64,000 bases of DNA from Enterococcus ureasiticus (GTDB taxonomy: Bacteria; Bacillota; Bacilli; Lactobacillales; Enterococcaceae): contig NZ_MIJZ01000013.1 of NCBI RefSeq assembly GCF_001730285.1, positions 186,001-250,000 on the forward strand. Direction: 5' to 3'. Positions 56,475-64,000 of this stretch are shown piece after piece. The number at the start of each line of letters is the position of its first letter. The first letter of the stretch is position 1. A program made the position numbers and the translations under genes. The notes beneath the pieces were generated by a model. The model was not told the origin of the DNA. It saw nothing but the letters and a program-made list of their open reading frames with translations, and did no database searches.

Positions 56475-57518
56475 TTATTCTAGGGCCTGTGAAGATTCTT
56501 CTACACTTTCTTCAGTCTCCTCATTATTAAAAGGATATGAGAAAATCCCGACTTCCATATCGATGATTCCTGGTTTCTCCATTTGGCTCGCTACCTTGCT
56601 ATAATACGCCATTTTCTCCTCTAATTGAGAGATATTTACGATTACTTCATTCGCATCTTTCATATGAAGATTGATCAATTCTTTGTTTGCATTTGATGGC
56701 GCATAACGAATTTCTGAGATATTTTGTTTTATATCCTCAGGAAGTTTGTTATAAGAATTCATTAAATTTTTAATGATCGACTGATCTTTAAAGTTTCGAA
56801 AAACTGGCATGCCGCTCACAGGTGCGCTCATTTCCTCTGGTAATATCTTCCCGTTTTCTAAAATGGGGTGAAAAATACTATCAGCAGCTTCTAAAGCAAC
56901 GACCTTATATTCCTCAATTTTTATATTGAATGAATTGATCCCACTTAGTGAAATCGTCGCTTTTTTTACTCGCGGTATTTGACGCTTTATTTTCTCTTCA
57001 TAAATTTTTCTGTCGCCAAACTGCTCCCATAAACTCTTGCCTTTCTCTAATTTAGATTGGGCAATGATTTTCTGACTATCAACAGCTTCACTTCCAGTCA
57101 CACCAATGCGGCCTAACTTACTAAGTGGAGAAACAAAATAAAGTACAATCAATATTGCAATCAAAAAGACTGAAACGATCAACGTCAATCTGCGAAACAA
57201 TCGTTTGTTTCGTACTTTTTTTATTTTTGGTAAGCGGTCTGCAAAAGATTCGTAAGTTTTCTTTTGTTTTTCTTCTGTTTCCGACTCATCTGAAGGAGTT
57301 TCCTCCGTTTCAGTTTCTTCCTCTTCCACAGACGCCTCTTCTTGCTCTTCCTTTTCATTAGAAACGACAGAAGGGTTCCATACAGGCTTGTCGCCTTGCG
57401 TTTTCAAATATTCTAGATTTTCTTTTTGCCACGGGGTCAGATTTTGCTCATCTATTTGTTCAGAAGTATCCAATTGTTGGTCTTCTTGACCCCCTGAGTC
57501 ATCTTTTTTCTTACTAAT
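56475..57518 (-). CDS. divIB: Cell division protein DivIB/FtsQ, probable ATT start
   Basis: 347 codons from ATT at 57518, which has AGGAGG with an ideal 8-base spacer. No ATG, GTG or TTG lies between this site and a TTG at 57473, whose upstream region lacks a proper ribosome site, and a TAG stop stands just 6 bases above the ATT. Acidic N-terminal cytoplasmic region, one membrane helix (LTLIVSVFLIAILIVLYFV), POTRA domain from IGVTGSEAVDS onward, acidic tail EETEESVEESSQALE. Works with DivIC and FtsL in septal synthesis. Confidence 0.85.
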   Translation of the reverse strand: MSKKKDDSGGQEDQQLDTSEQIDEQNLTPWQKENLEYLKTQGDKPVWNPSVVSNEKEEQEEASVEEEETETEETPSDESETEEKQKKTYESFADRLPKIKKVRNKRLFRRLTLIVSVFLIAILIVLYFVSPLSKLGRIGVTGSEAVDSQKIIAQSKLEKGKSLWEQFGDRKIYEEKIKRQIPRVKKATISLSGINSFNIKIEEYKVVALEAADSIFHPILENGKILPEEMSAPVSGMPVFRNFKDQSIIKNLMNSYNKLPEDIKQNISEIRYAPSNANKELINLHMKDANEVIVNISQLEEKMAYYSKVASQMEKPGIIDMEVGIFSYPFNNEETEESVEESSQALE

Positions 57519-57533
57519 CTTCTACACCTCCTA

Positions 57534-58625
57534 TCAAGATATCTCTTTTACCACTTTGTAAAGTCGTTCACCAGCATCTGGAATACCTTCTTTTTTAGAT
57601 GCCTCAGCCATCGATTGATGACGGGATTCATTTAGCAAAATTCCATCGATTTCAGTTACTAGATTCAGTCCTGTAAGTTCTTTATCAGTGATCATTTCAA
57701 CTGCTCCAGATTTGACTAAACTTTGAGCATTTTTCGTTTGATGATCGTTTGTGACATATGGACTTGGTATTAAAATTGCAGGCAATCCTAACGCCGTAAA
57801 CTCTGCGATAGAGGTTGCTCCAGCTCGACCAACCATTAGGTCTGCCGCAGCTAAAACTTCTGCCATTTTATCAATATAAGGCTGAATACTTATGTTTGTC
57901 AATTTCTTTTCGGAAAGATTTAATGTTTCTTGTAATTCTTTATAATATCGCTCACCTGAGGCATAAAGAACTTGATAATCTCGCTGCTCAAATAGAGGAA
58001 ATGCCTCAATGAATGCTTGATTGATTTTCAGTGCTCCGCGGCTTCCACCGAAAATCACTACTGTTTTCTTATCAGGATCTAATCCATATTCTTTTAAAAC
58101 GTCTGTTTTTTCGATCATCACGACTTCTTGAGCTCTTGGATTACCTGTTAAAACTACCTTATCTTTAGGAAAATACTCCGCAACATCTGGAAAACAAATA
58201 GCTACTTTTGTCGCATATTTGCTCAAAAACTTGTTCGTCATTCCAGGTATGCTATTTTGCTCATGTATGATTGTTGGAATCTTCAACTGCTTTGCAGCAT
58301 AGACGACCGAACCTGATACATAACCGCCTGTTCCGATAACGACGTCAGGCTGAAAATCTTTAATAATTTTTTTAGCTTTTCCAATACTATTTAGGAAAAG
58401 ATAAACTGTTTTAATATTTTGAGGACTAAGCGAACGACGAAATCCTTGGATTTTGATCGTCTTAAACGGAATATTGTATTTTGGGACTATTTTACTTTCT
58501 AGACCTATTTGTGTGCCCACATACATGAACTCGGTATTGGGATCTACTTGTTTTGCATAGTTAACAAAGGCCAAAGCTGGATAAATGTGTCCACCTGTTC
58601 CGCCGCCGGTTATTAGTATTTTCAT
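57534..58625 (-). CDS. murG: UDP-GlcNAc:lipid I GlcNAc transferase MurG
   Basis: 363 aa. [44 protein letters not shown] and [35 protein letters not shown] match GT28 MurG. Makes lipid II at the inner membrane face. 15 bp before divIB. Confidence 0.98.
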   Translation of the reverse strand: MKILITGGGTGGHIYPALAFVNYAKQVDPNTEFMYVGTQIGLESKIVPKYNIPFKTIKIQGFRRSLSPQNIKTVYLFLNSIGKAKKIIKDFQPDVVIGTGGYVSGSVVYAAKQLKIPTIIHEQNSIPGMTNKFLSKYATKVAICFPDVAEYFPKDKVVLTGNPRAQEVVMIEKTDVLKEYGLDPDKKTVVIFGGSRGALKINQAFIEAFPLFEQRDYQVLYASGERYYKELQETLNLSEKKLTNISIQPYIDKMAEVLAAADLMVGRAGATSIAEFTALGLPAILIPSPYVTNDHQTKNAQSLVKSGAVEMITDKELTGLNLVTEIDGILLNESRHQSMAEASKKEGIPDAGERLYKVVKEIS

Positions 58626-58632
58626 AATTATC

Positions 58633-60003
58633 TCACTTTTCTATGTCTTTTAGCTGGTGCATCGCTTGGATAAACGCCTCTCCGCGTAATTCAAAATTAG
58701 GATATTGGTCCCAACTTGCACACGCAGGCGATAATAGAATAGTATCATTTTTTTCAGAAAAATCATAGGCTTCATGTACAGCCGTTTGGACGTTTTCTGT
58801 CAAATGTATTGTTTTGATTCCGGCTTCGACTGCTGCTTTGTGCAGTTTATCTTTTGTTTCACCGAAAAGAATGATTGCTTTAACTCCTTTTAGTGAGGGG
58901 ATCAGCTCATCAAAACTATTTCCTCGATCTAAACCGCCCGCTAATAAAATAAGTGAAGAATGATCAAAACCACTCAAAGCCATCTCAGTAGCTAATATAT
59001 TAGTCGCTTTTGAATCATTATAAAATTTCCGACCTGCTATTTCGCCCACATATTGCGTGCGATGAGGTACTCCTGTAAAAACCGTCAATGTTTTTCTGAT
59101 CACATCTGTTGGCGTCTCTTTTAATTTAGCAACAGAAATTGCAGCTAAGGCATTCTCAATATTATGACTGCCAGGTACACCTAATTCCGCCGCCAACATG
59201 ATGTATTCTTCTTTATAGTAGATTTTTCCATCTACAAGATAAGCTCCAGCAACTTTTTCTTTCGTTGAAAATGGAATAATTGCAGCTTTTGTTGTTTTGC
59301 TTAATTCTTGCAGCTCTTGCTGATTCCAATTTAAAACCAGAAAATCATTTTCCTGCATATTTTCTTGTATTGCCCACTTAGCTTTTACATACTCTGCTCT
59401 TGATCCATGATAGTCTAAATGTGCTTCGTAAATATTTGTAATTACAGCGATTTTCGGACGGAATGTCTGGATTCCCATTAATTGGAAACTTGATAGTTCC
59501 ATGACGATATCATCTGAGCTATTAGCCCCTTCAGCAACTTCACTTGCTGGATACCCAATATTCCCTGCTAAACGTGCAGTCCCACTTTTACGATCAGCAT
59601 TCAAAAGCAAGCCAATCATTGTGGTCGTGGTTGTTTTGCCGTTTGTTCCAGTGATTCCGATAATCGGACATTCCGCGATTTGATAAGCCAGCTCAACTTC
59701 TGTAAGAACAGGCAAATTCATGCTTATTGCCTTCTCAACTAAAGGATTCGTATAAGGAATACCTGGGTTTTTTACAATCAAAGAAAAATCTTCGTCTAAT
59801 AGTTCGATTGGATGTCCACCCGTAACAACACGAATACCCAAGGTTAATAAATCTTGGGCTTCCGGATTTTGATCAAATTGTTTAAAATCATTGACTGTCA
59901 CTAATGCACCTAGCTCATGTAGCAACTTAGCAGCACTAACACCACTCTTAGCAAGTCCAAGAACAAGGACTTTTTTGTTTTCATAATCTGTTATCTTTTT
60001 CAT
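58633..60003 (-). CDS. murD: UDP-MurNAc-Ala--D-Glu ligase MurD
   Basis: 456 aa. [17 protein letters not shown] (N-terminal UDP-binding), [15 protein letters not shown] (ATP loop), [12 protein letters not shown] (carbamylated Lys region) and [38 protein letters not shown]. Adds D-Glu to UDP-MurNAc-L-Ala. Confidence 0.98.
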   Translation of the reverse strand: MKKITDYENKKVLVLGLAKSGVSAAKLLHELGALVTVNDFKQFDQNPEAQDLLTLGIRVVTGGHPIELLDEDFSLIVKNPGIPYTNPLVEKAISMNLPVLTEVELAYQIAECPIIGITGTNGKTTTTTMIGLLLNADRKSGTARLAGNIGYPASEVAEGANSSDDIVMELSSFQLMGIQTFRPKIAVITNIYEAHLDYHGSRAEYVKAKWAIQENMQENDFLVLNWNQQELQELSKTTKAAIIPFSTKEKVAGAYLVDGKIYYKEEYIMLAAELGVPGSHNIENALAAISVAKLKETPTDVIRKTLTVFTGVPHRTQYVGEIAGRKFYNDSKATNILATEMALSGFDHSSLILLAGGLDRGNSFDELIPSLKGVKAIILFGETKDKLHKAAVEAGIKTIHLTENVQTAVHEAYDFSEKNDTILLSPACASWDQYPNFELRGEAFIQAMHQLKDIEK

Positions 60004-60020
60004 TATAATTTCCCCTTATC

Positions 60021-60261
60021 TTAGAAAAGCTGAAAGAAGCGATTAACTCTGTAGTAAGTTAGGAATTTTGATATGGAACGTTTCTTGTCCCGTTTCAAAA
60101 TTATCTACTTTCCTAAGAGTTGCTTCTTGATGCTAGACACATTAGAAAAGCTGAAAGAAGCGATTAGTTCAGTGGTAAATTAGGAATCTGAGACTAGAAC
60201 GTTTTTGGTTCCAGTCTCAGATTATCTATTTTCCTTAAGACTGCTTCTTGATGCTAGCCAT
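60021..60261 (-). repeat. Two-copy hairpin repeat between mraY and murD
   Basis: Period 121 bp (60021 and 60142). Each copy has an outer pair AAGAAGC/GCTTCTT and an inner hairpin: 60064-60102 (AATTTTGA...TTTCAAAATT) and 60185-60223 (AATCTGAGACT...AGTCTCAGATT). The inner stem sequences differ between copies while the pairing is kept, that is, compensatory changes. No ORF. Lies within the operon transcript. Confidence 0.85.
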
Positions 60262-60281
60262 ATTCATGCCTCTGACTCTCT

Positions 60282-61247
60282 CTAAAAAATAATCCACAAT
60301 GTGATTGCTGAACAGACCGCACCTGTCAACCAAAAAACAATATCGATCTTCCATTCAGACCAACCGCACATTTCGAAATGATGATGAATTGGTGACATTT
60401 TAAAAATTCGTTTGCCGAACAATTTAAATGAAGTAACTTGCAAAATAACACTAGCCGTTTCACATACATAAACGAGTCCAATCAACAATAATGTCCACTC
60501 TTGACGCAATATAATAGAAATGGCTGCCAATAATCCTCCTAAGGCTAGTGAACCAACATCTCCCATAAAGATTTTAGCTGGTTTTCTATTATAAGGAAAG
60601 AAACCTAACAGACCACCAATCACACTTAAGCATATGATAACGACGTCAAATTGCTGTTGTTTCCAAGCAATGATCGCATAGGTACCGAATGAAATCGTAC
60701 CTAATCCTGCAACCAACCCATCGATACCATCAGTCAAGTTTACCGCATTTGAAAATCCGACCAACCAGAAAATGACAAATACACCATAAAAAATACCTAA
60801 CGGTAATGTAACAACACCAAATAAATCTAGTGTATCAGGTAGCCCTTCTGAACGGTAAACAAAATAAAATACTAATCCGCCAATGATTTGACCAATCAAT
60901 TTTTGACGAGAATTTAAACCCATATTTCTTTTTTTAAACACTTTGATAAAATCATCTAAAAATCCTAATAGTCCATAAAGAACCAAGATGAATAAAATAA
61001 TCAGTAAAGAAGGAGTGAGTTCTTGTTTCCATAATCCCACTAATAATGAGGTGATAAAACTTGCAACTAGAAAAACTAAACCACCCATTGTTGGCGTTCC
61101 TGTTTTCACATTGTGCCAAGTTGGACCATCTTCACGCGTTGTTTGTCCTTGTTTTTTCATTTGGAAGTAACCGATAAACATCGGCATCACCGCCACTGTT
61201 ATAGCAAAACTACATACTATGGGAATAAAAATTTGTGTCCACTCCAT
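60282..61247 (-). CDS. mraY: Phospho-MurNAc-pentapeptide transferase MraY
   Basis: 321 aa, about ten membrane helices. [64 protein letters not shown] and [18 protein letters not shown] (HHH motif). Makes lipid I. Confidence 0.98.
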   Translation of the reverse strand: MEWTQIFIPIVCSFAITVAVMPMFIGYFQMKKQGQTTREDGPTWHNVKTGTPTMGGLVFLVASFITSLLVGLWKQELTPSLLIILFILVLYGLLGFLDDFIKVFKKRNMGLNSRQKLIGQIIGGLVFYFVYRSEGLPDTLDLFGVVTLPLGIFYGVFVIFWLVGFSNAVNLTDGIDGLVAGLGTISFGTYAIIAWKQQQFDVVIICLSVIGGLLGFFPYNRKPAKIFMGDVGSLALGGLLAAISIILRQEWTLLLIGLVYVCETASVILQVTSFKLFGKRIFKMSPIHHHFEMCGWSEWKIDIVFWLTGAVCSAITLWIIF

Positions 61248-61305
61248 GATATCTCTCCTAATTATTCAACTCGTATTGATTTACTTTTTCATTTATTTCC
61301 AATCA

Positions 61306-63186
61306 TTATTTAGCAGGTTCTACTACTGCATTTGACTCACTATCCATTGAATCCATAACTACTTTCATCAAAGGATTAGCAATTTTAGCGAGTGCCTCTC
61401 TTGTATAGCTTTGAGGTTTTTTCATTGTAAGATACAAAATATATTCTGGATTATCTGCTGGTACCATTTCTACAACAGAATAGGTGTAATCCGTTAAACC
61501 AGCCATATAACCATTTTCTCCAGTAATTTGCGCGGTTCCTGTTTTAGCCGCTACATGATAGCCTGGTACCGTGTATACATCATAAGCAATACCATAATTA
61601 GGATCTTCTACTGTGTCAATCATGTATGTTCGAATATCGCTTGCTGCTTGTGGCGTTATCACTGGTTGACCAACTTTTTCAGGTTGGGTTACTTTTTCTT
61701 CACCAGTATTTTTATCAACGATTTTGCTGATATATTGTGGTTTCAGCATTGATCCGTCATTAGCAATCGCTGTATAAGCTTGCATCATTTGAAAGTTCGT
61801 TACAGAAACAGCTTGTCCAAATGATGACATTGCCAAATCGACCCAGTTATCTCCTGGAAGCTCACCAGCAGCTTCTCCTGCTAAACCTGAATTTGTCGAT
61901 TTTCCAAAACCAAATTTTTCTAAATAACTTTTCCACACTTGACCAGTAGGATCCATAGCCTGCTCTAACGTAAGCATTCCGACATTACTGGACCAAGAAA
62001 TTGCTTGTCGGAACGTCAACGGCCCAACTGCACCGTAATCATGGTCATTTACCGTACGGTCGTCAAGCTTATAGCCGCCTGCTGGGTAATTAAAGGTTGT
62101 GTTGGGGTTGAATTTGCCTTCTTGCATTGCGGCGGCAGCTGTAAAGAGTTTCATCGTAGAACCTGGCTCAAATTTATCTTCTACTAATATATTGCGCCAA
62201 ACTGTATCTTTCCCTAAGCCTTCTTTGGTTTCAGGATTGAAGGATGGACGTTGAGACATAGCAAGTATTTCACCAGTCTTCGCTTTCATCAGCATCGCCG
62301 TCATGTCTTCCGGCTTATATTCTTCAACAACGGGATCTAACAATGATTCCAGCTGACTTTGTATACGACTATCTATTGTTGTATAGATATCTTTACCGTC
62401 AACAGCTTGCTTTTCATTCGCAACTGTCCCTGGTAATGGATTACCGTACACGTCTTTTTCATAATCAATCTTGCCGTCTTGACCCTTTAAAATGTCATTG
62501 TAAGATTTTTCTATACCCATTTTTCCTACTAAACCTTTTGAATCGTCCTCTGCATCAGCAGAGTCAGTATAGCCGATAAAATGAGAAGCAAAGACACCAT
62601 TTGGATAGATTCTTGCTGGATGTCCTTCAAAATAAAGTCCTGCAACTTTATTTTTCTTTAAGTCATCTTCAATTTTTTGTCTTGTTTCTAAAGTAATATT
62701 TTTCCCTTTAGTCCCAAACTCGACTTGAAACTTAACTGTACCATCTTCATTTACGCCATCATTCAAATATTTTAGTACTTCATCTTTAGATAATTCTGTA
62801 TTTCTATCTAAAATTTCAGCTAATGTTTGAAAATCTTTTTTCTGAGCATAAAGCTTTTTATTTTCTTCGCCTAGATACGTTTCTGATAAAATAGCATATA
62901 CGGAATATGACGTAGCATCTTCTGCAATCACTTCACCATTGCGGTCTAATATCGCACCTCTTTTAGCTTTGACAACTCTACTGCCTTGATATAGGTTCGC
63001 TGTTTTTTCTGGCAAAGAAACCCCTGCGACTTTTCCCACTGCAACAATATACGTTAATCTAAAGGCAAATAAAAAGAACAATCCAATACTCGTAGCAAAT
63101 AAAATAATGCCTACTTTTTTACGATTGTTCATTGGATTTAAGTTCTTCTTTTTGACAAAATTCTTTATTTTATTTGTTTTGCTCAT
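61306..63186 (-). CDS. pbpC: Class B penicillin-binding protein (FtsI/PBP2B-like), no PASTA domain
   Basis: 626 aa. N-terminal anchor helix (~27-50), dimerisation domain with RGAILDRNGEVIAEDATSYSVY, transpeptidase domain with S343-T-M-K, S399-S-N and K548-T-G. Septal transpeptidase by position. B. subtilis PBP2B and S. pneumoniae PBP2X have C-terminal PASTA repeats; here the protein ends soon after the KTG domain (VMDSMDSESNAVVEPAK), with only 58 bp to mraY, so no PASTA coding sequence is left over. Confidence 0.93.
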   Translation of the reverse strand: MSKTNKIKNFVKKKNLNPMNNRKKVGIILFATSIGLFFLFAFRLTYIVAVGKVAGVSLPEKTANLYQGSRVVKAKRGAILDRNGEVIAEDATSYSVYAILSETYLGEENKKLYAQKKDFQTLAEILDRNTELSKDEVLKYLNDGVNEDGTVKFQVEFGTKGKNITLETRQKIEDDLKKNKVAGLYFEGHPARIYPNGVFASHFIGYTDSADAEDDSKGLVGKMGIEKSYNDILKGQDGKIDYEKDVYGNPLPGTVANEKQAVDGKDIYTTIDSRIQSQLESLLDPVVEEYKPEDMTAMLMKAKTGEILAMSQRPSFNPETKEGLGKDTVWRNILVEDKFEPGSTMKLFTAAAAMQEGKFNPNTTFNYPAGGYKLDDRTVNDHDYGAVGPLTFRQAISWSSNVGMLTLEQAMDPTGQVWKSYLEKFGFGKSTNSGLAGEAAGELPGDNWVDLAMSSFGQAVSVTNFQMMQAYTAIANDGSMLKPQYISKIVDKNTGEEKVTQPEKVGQPVITPQAASDIRTYMIDTVEDPNYGIAYDVYTVPGYHVAAKTGTAQITGENGYMAGLTDYTYSVVEMVPADNPEYILYLTMKKPQSYTREALAKIANPLMKVVMDSMDSESNAVVEPAK

Positions 63187-63220
63187 CTATTTCACTTTCC
63201 TTATATTTCCTTGTATTTTC

Positions 63221-63622
63221 TTATTTCACTTTTTTTATGTTCTCAATGTTATCAGAAAGACCTTTGTTTTTCGCAACTTCCTTGATACGATCTGCTTTTG
63301 ATAATTCATTTTTTTGTTGCTCTAATTTCAATGCAGATTCTTCTTTTTCTTGGATTGTTGCTTGTGTCTCAGTGATTTGGTTCGTCATTTGTGTAATAGA
63401 TGTACGTACTTGAATGGTGAGAATTGCTATTCCAATAATCGCTACTAACAATAAAAAGCCGATTGCCTTTTCTAAAAGTGAGATATTTCTCAACTTCCTT
63501 TTCGGAGATTGGGGTAGGTCAACATTTCTTTGAACTTTAGGTTCATTATCTGGACCTATGACTGGTTCATCCATCACTGGAATATCATATTGAAAATCTT
63601 CCATTTTTTTTAACTCAGCCAT
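63221..63622 (-). CDS. ftsL: Cell division protein FtsL
   Basis: 133 aa bitopic protein: acidic N-terminus, helix KAIGFLLLVAIIGIAILTI (~50-68), then an extracellular leucine-zipper-like coiled coil QMTNQITETQATIQEKEESALKLEQQKNEL. Part of the FtsLBQ-type septal complex. It sits between rsmH and the PBP, as usual. Confidence 0.93.
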   Translation of the reverse strand: MAELKKMEDFQYDIPVMDEPVIGPDNEPKVQRNVDLPQSPKRKLRNISLLEKAIGFLLLVAIIGIAILTIQVRTSITQMTNQITETQATIQEKEESALKLEQQKNELSKADRIKEVAKNKGLSDNIENIKKVK

Positions 63623-63638
63623 GTCGGTACCCCTTTCT

Positions 63639-64000
63639 TTATAGGTTTAATTTAACTTTTTCGGCAATTCTTAATTTAGCACTTCGCGAGCGATTATTCT
63701 CAGCCAACTCAGTCTCACCTGGTAAAATTGGCTTTCTAGTAATTACTTTTAACTCTGGTTGAAATTCTTCTGGAACTACGGGTAGTCCAGGTGGTAAATC
63801 CTGCATCGTACTATATTCTTTAAACATGCTTTTCACAATTCGGTCTTCTAATGAATGAAAAGTAATCACACTGATTCGACCGTTTTTGTTTAATAAAGCA
63901 ATGGCTTGTTCTAAAGATTCTTCTACAACGCCCAGTTCATCATTCACTGCAATTCGAATGGCTTGAAAAATTCGTTTTGCTGGATGTCCGCCTTTACGTC
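63639..64000 (-). CDS. rsmH: 16S rRNA m4C1402 methyltransferase RsmH, 5' part outside window
   Basis: C-terminal part only; the frame continues to the window end ([20 protein letters not shown]). [27 protein letters not shown] and [19 protein letters not shown] are RsmH C-terminal signatures. Methylates the 16S decoding centre. Heads the division cluster with mraZ expected beyond. Confidence 0.97.
   Translation of the reverse strand, partial: RKGGHPAKRIFQAIRIAVNDELGVVEESLEQAIALLNKNGRISVITFHSLEDRIVKSMFKEYSTMQDLPPGLPVVPEEFQPELKVITRKPILPGETELAENNRSRSAKLRIAEKVKLNL

Overview
The window reads as low-GC Firmicute chromosome, almost certainly Enterococcus. The enterococcal polysaccharide antigen genes epaA to epaG stand in the E. 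faecalis order, the dcw cluster has the enterococcal order through ileS, and GlpK has the HPr-phosphorylatable His232 known from enterococci. A complete histidine operon argues against E. faecalis itself, which I recall as a histidine auxotroph, and for a related species. All assignments come from reading the sequence; no database search was run.

Layout. 1-5.9 kb (minus): epaA-epaG for the rhamnose-containing cell-wall polysaccharide (lipid-linked initiator, three family-2 glycosyltransferases, dTDP-rhamnose synthesis). 5.9-11.3 kb: YihY-type membrane protein, methionine aminopeptidase, flavodoxin, TetR regulator, PepS aminopeptidase, a UDG-family protein. 11.37-15.5 kb: an AT-rich island lying between two halves of a broken tRNA-Arg(CCU). 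It holds a chimeric surface-protein/conjugation-protein remnant, a MarR/DUF6544/membrane-flavodoxin cassette with a palindromic promoter-operator, a KTR-type remnant, an integrase tail and an intact tRNA-Arg(CCU). 15.6-17.3 kb: two very small proteins and an Eis-type acetyltransferase. 17.4-29 kb: a beta-glucoside (cellobiose- or chitobiose-type) PTS regulon with three IIC genes, two nearly identical IIB-IIA pairs, a GH1 6-phospho-beta-glucosidase and a LevR/CelR-type sigma-54 activator. Three sigma-54 promoters with shared upstream repeats are visible.

29-32.7 kb: RNA helicase, oxidoreductase, SfsA, DUF4828 protein. 32.8-39.7 kb: hisZGDBHAFIE behind a T-box leader with a His specifier. 40-47 kb: TraX-like protein, YjbR, VOC and AraC proteins, glycerol kinase, a small membrane protein, a DtxR-type regulator and glucose-6-phosphate dehydrogenase. 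47-64 kb (minus): the division and cell-wall cluster rsmH-ftsL-pbp-mraY-murD-murG-divIB-ftsA-ftsZ-ylmE-sepF-ylmG-ylmH-divIVA, followed by T-box-controlled ileS.

The most unusual items are the perfectly palindromic bidirectional promoter/operator at 13765-13804, the split tRNA-Arg scar with its chimeric ORF, the duplicated sigma-54 PTS modules with 22-bp-phased activator repeats, a probable ATT start codon for divIB, the 138-140 bp tandem repeats inside the ileS leader, and the covarying hairpin repeats between mraY and murD.
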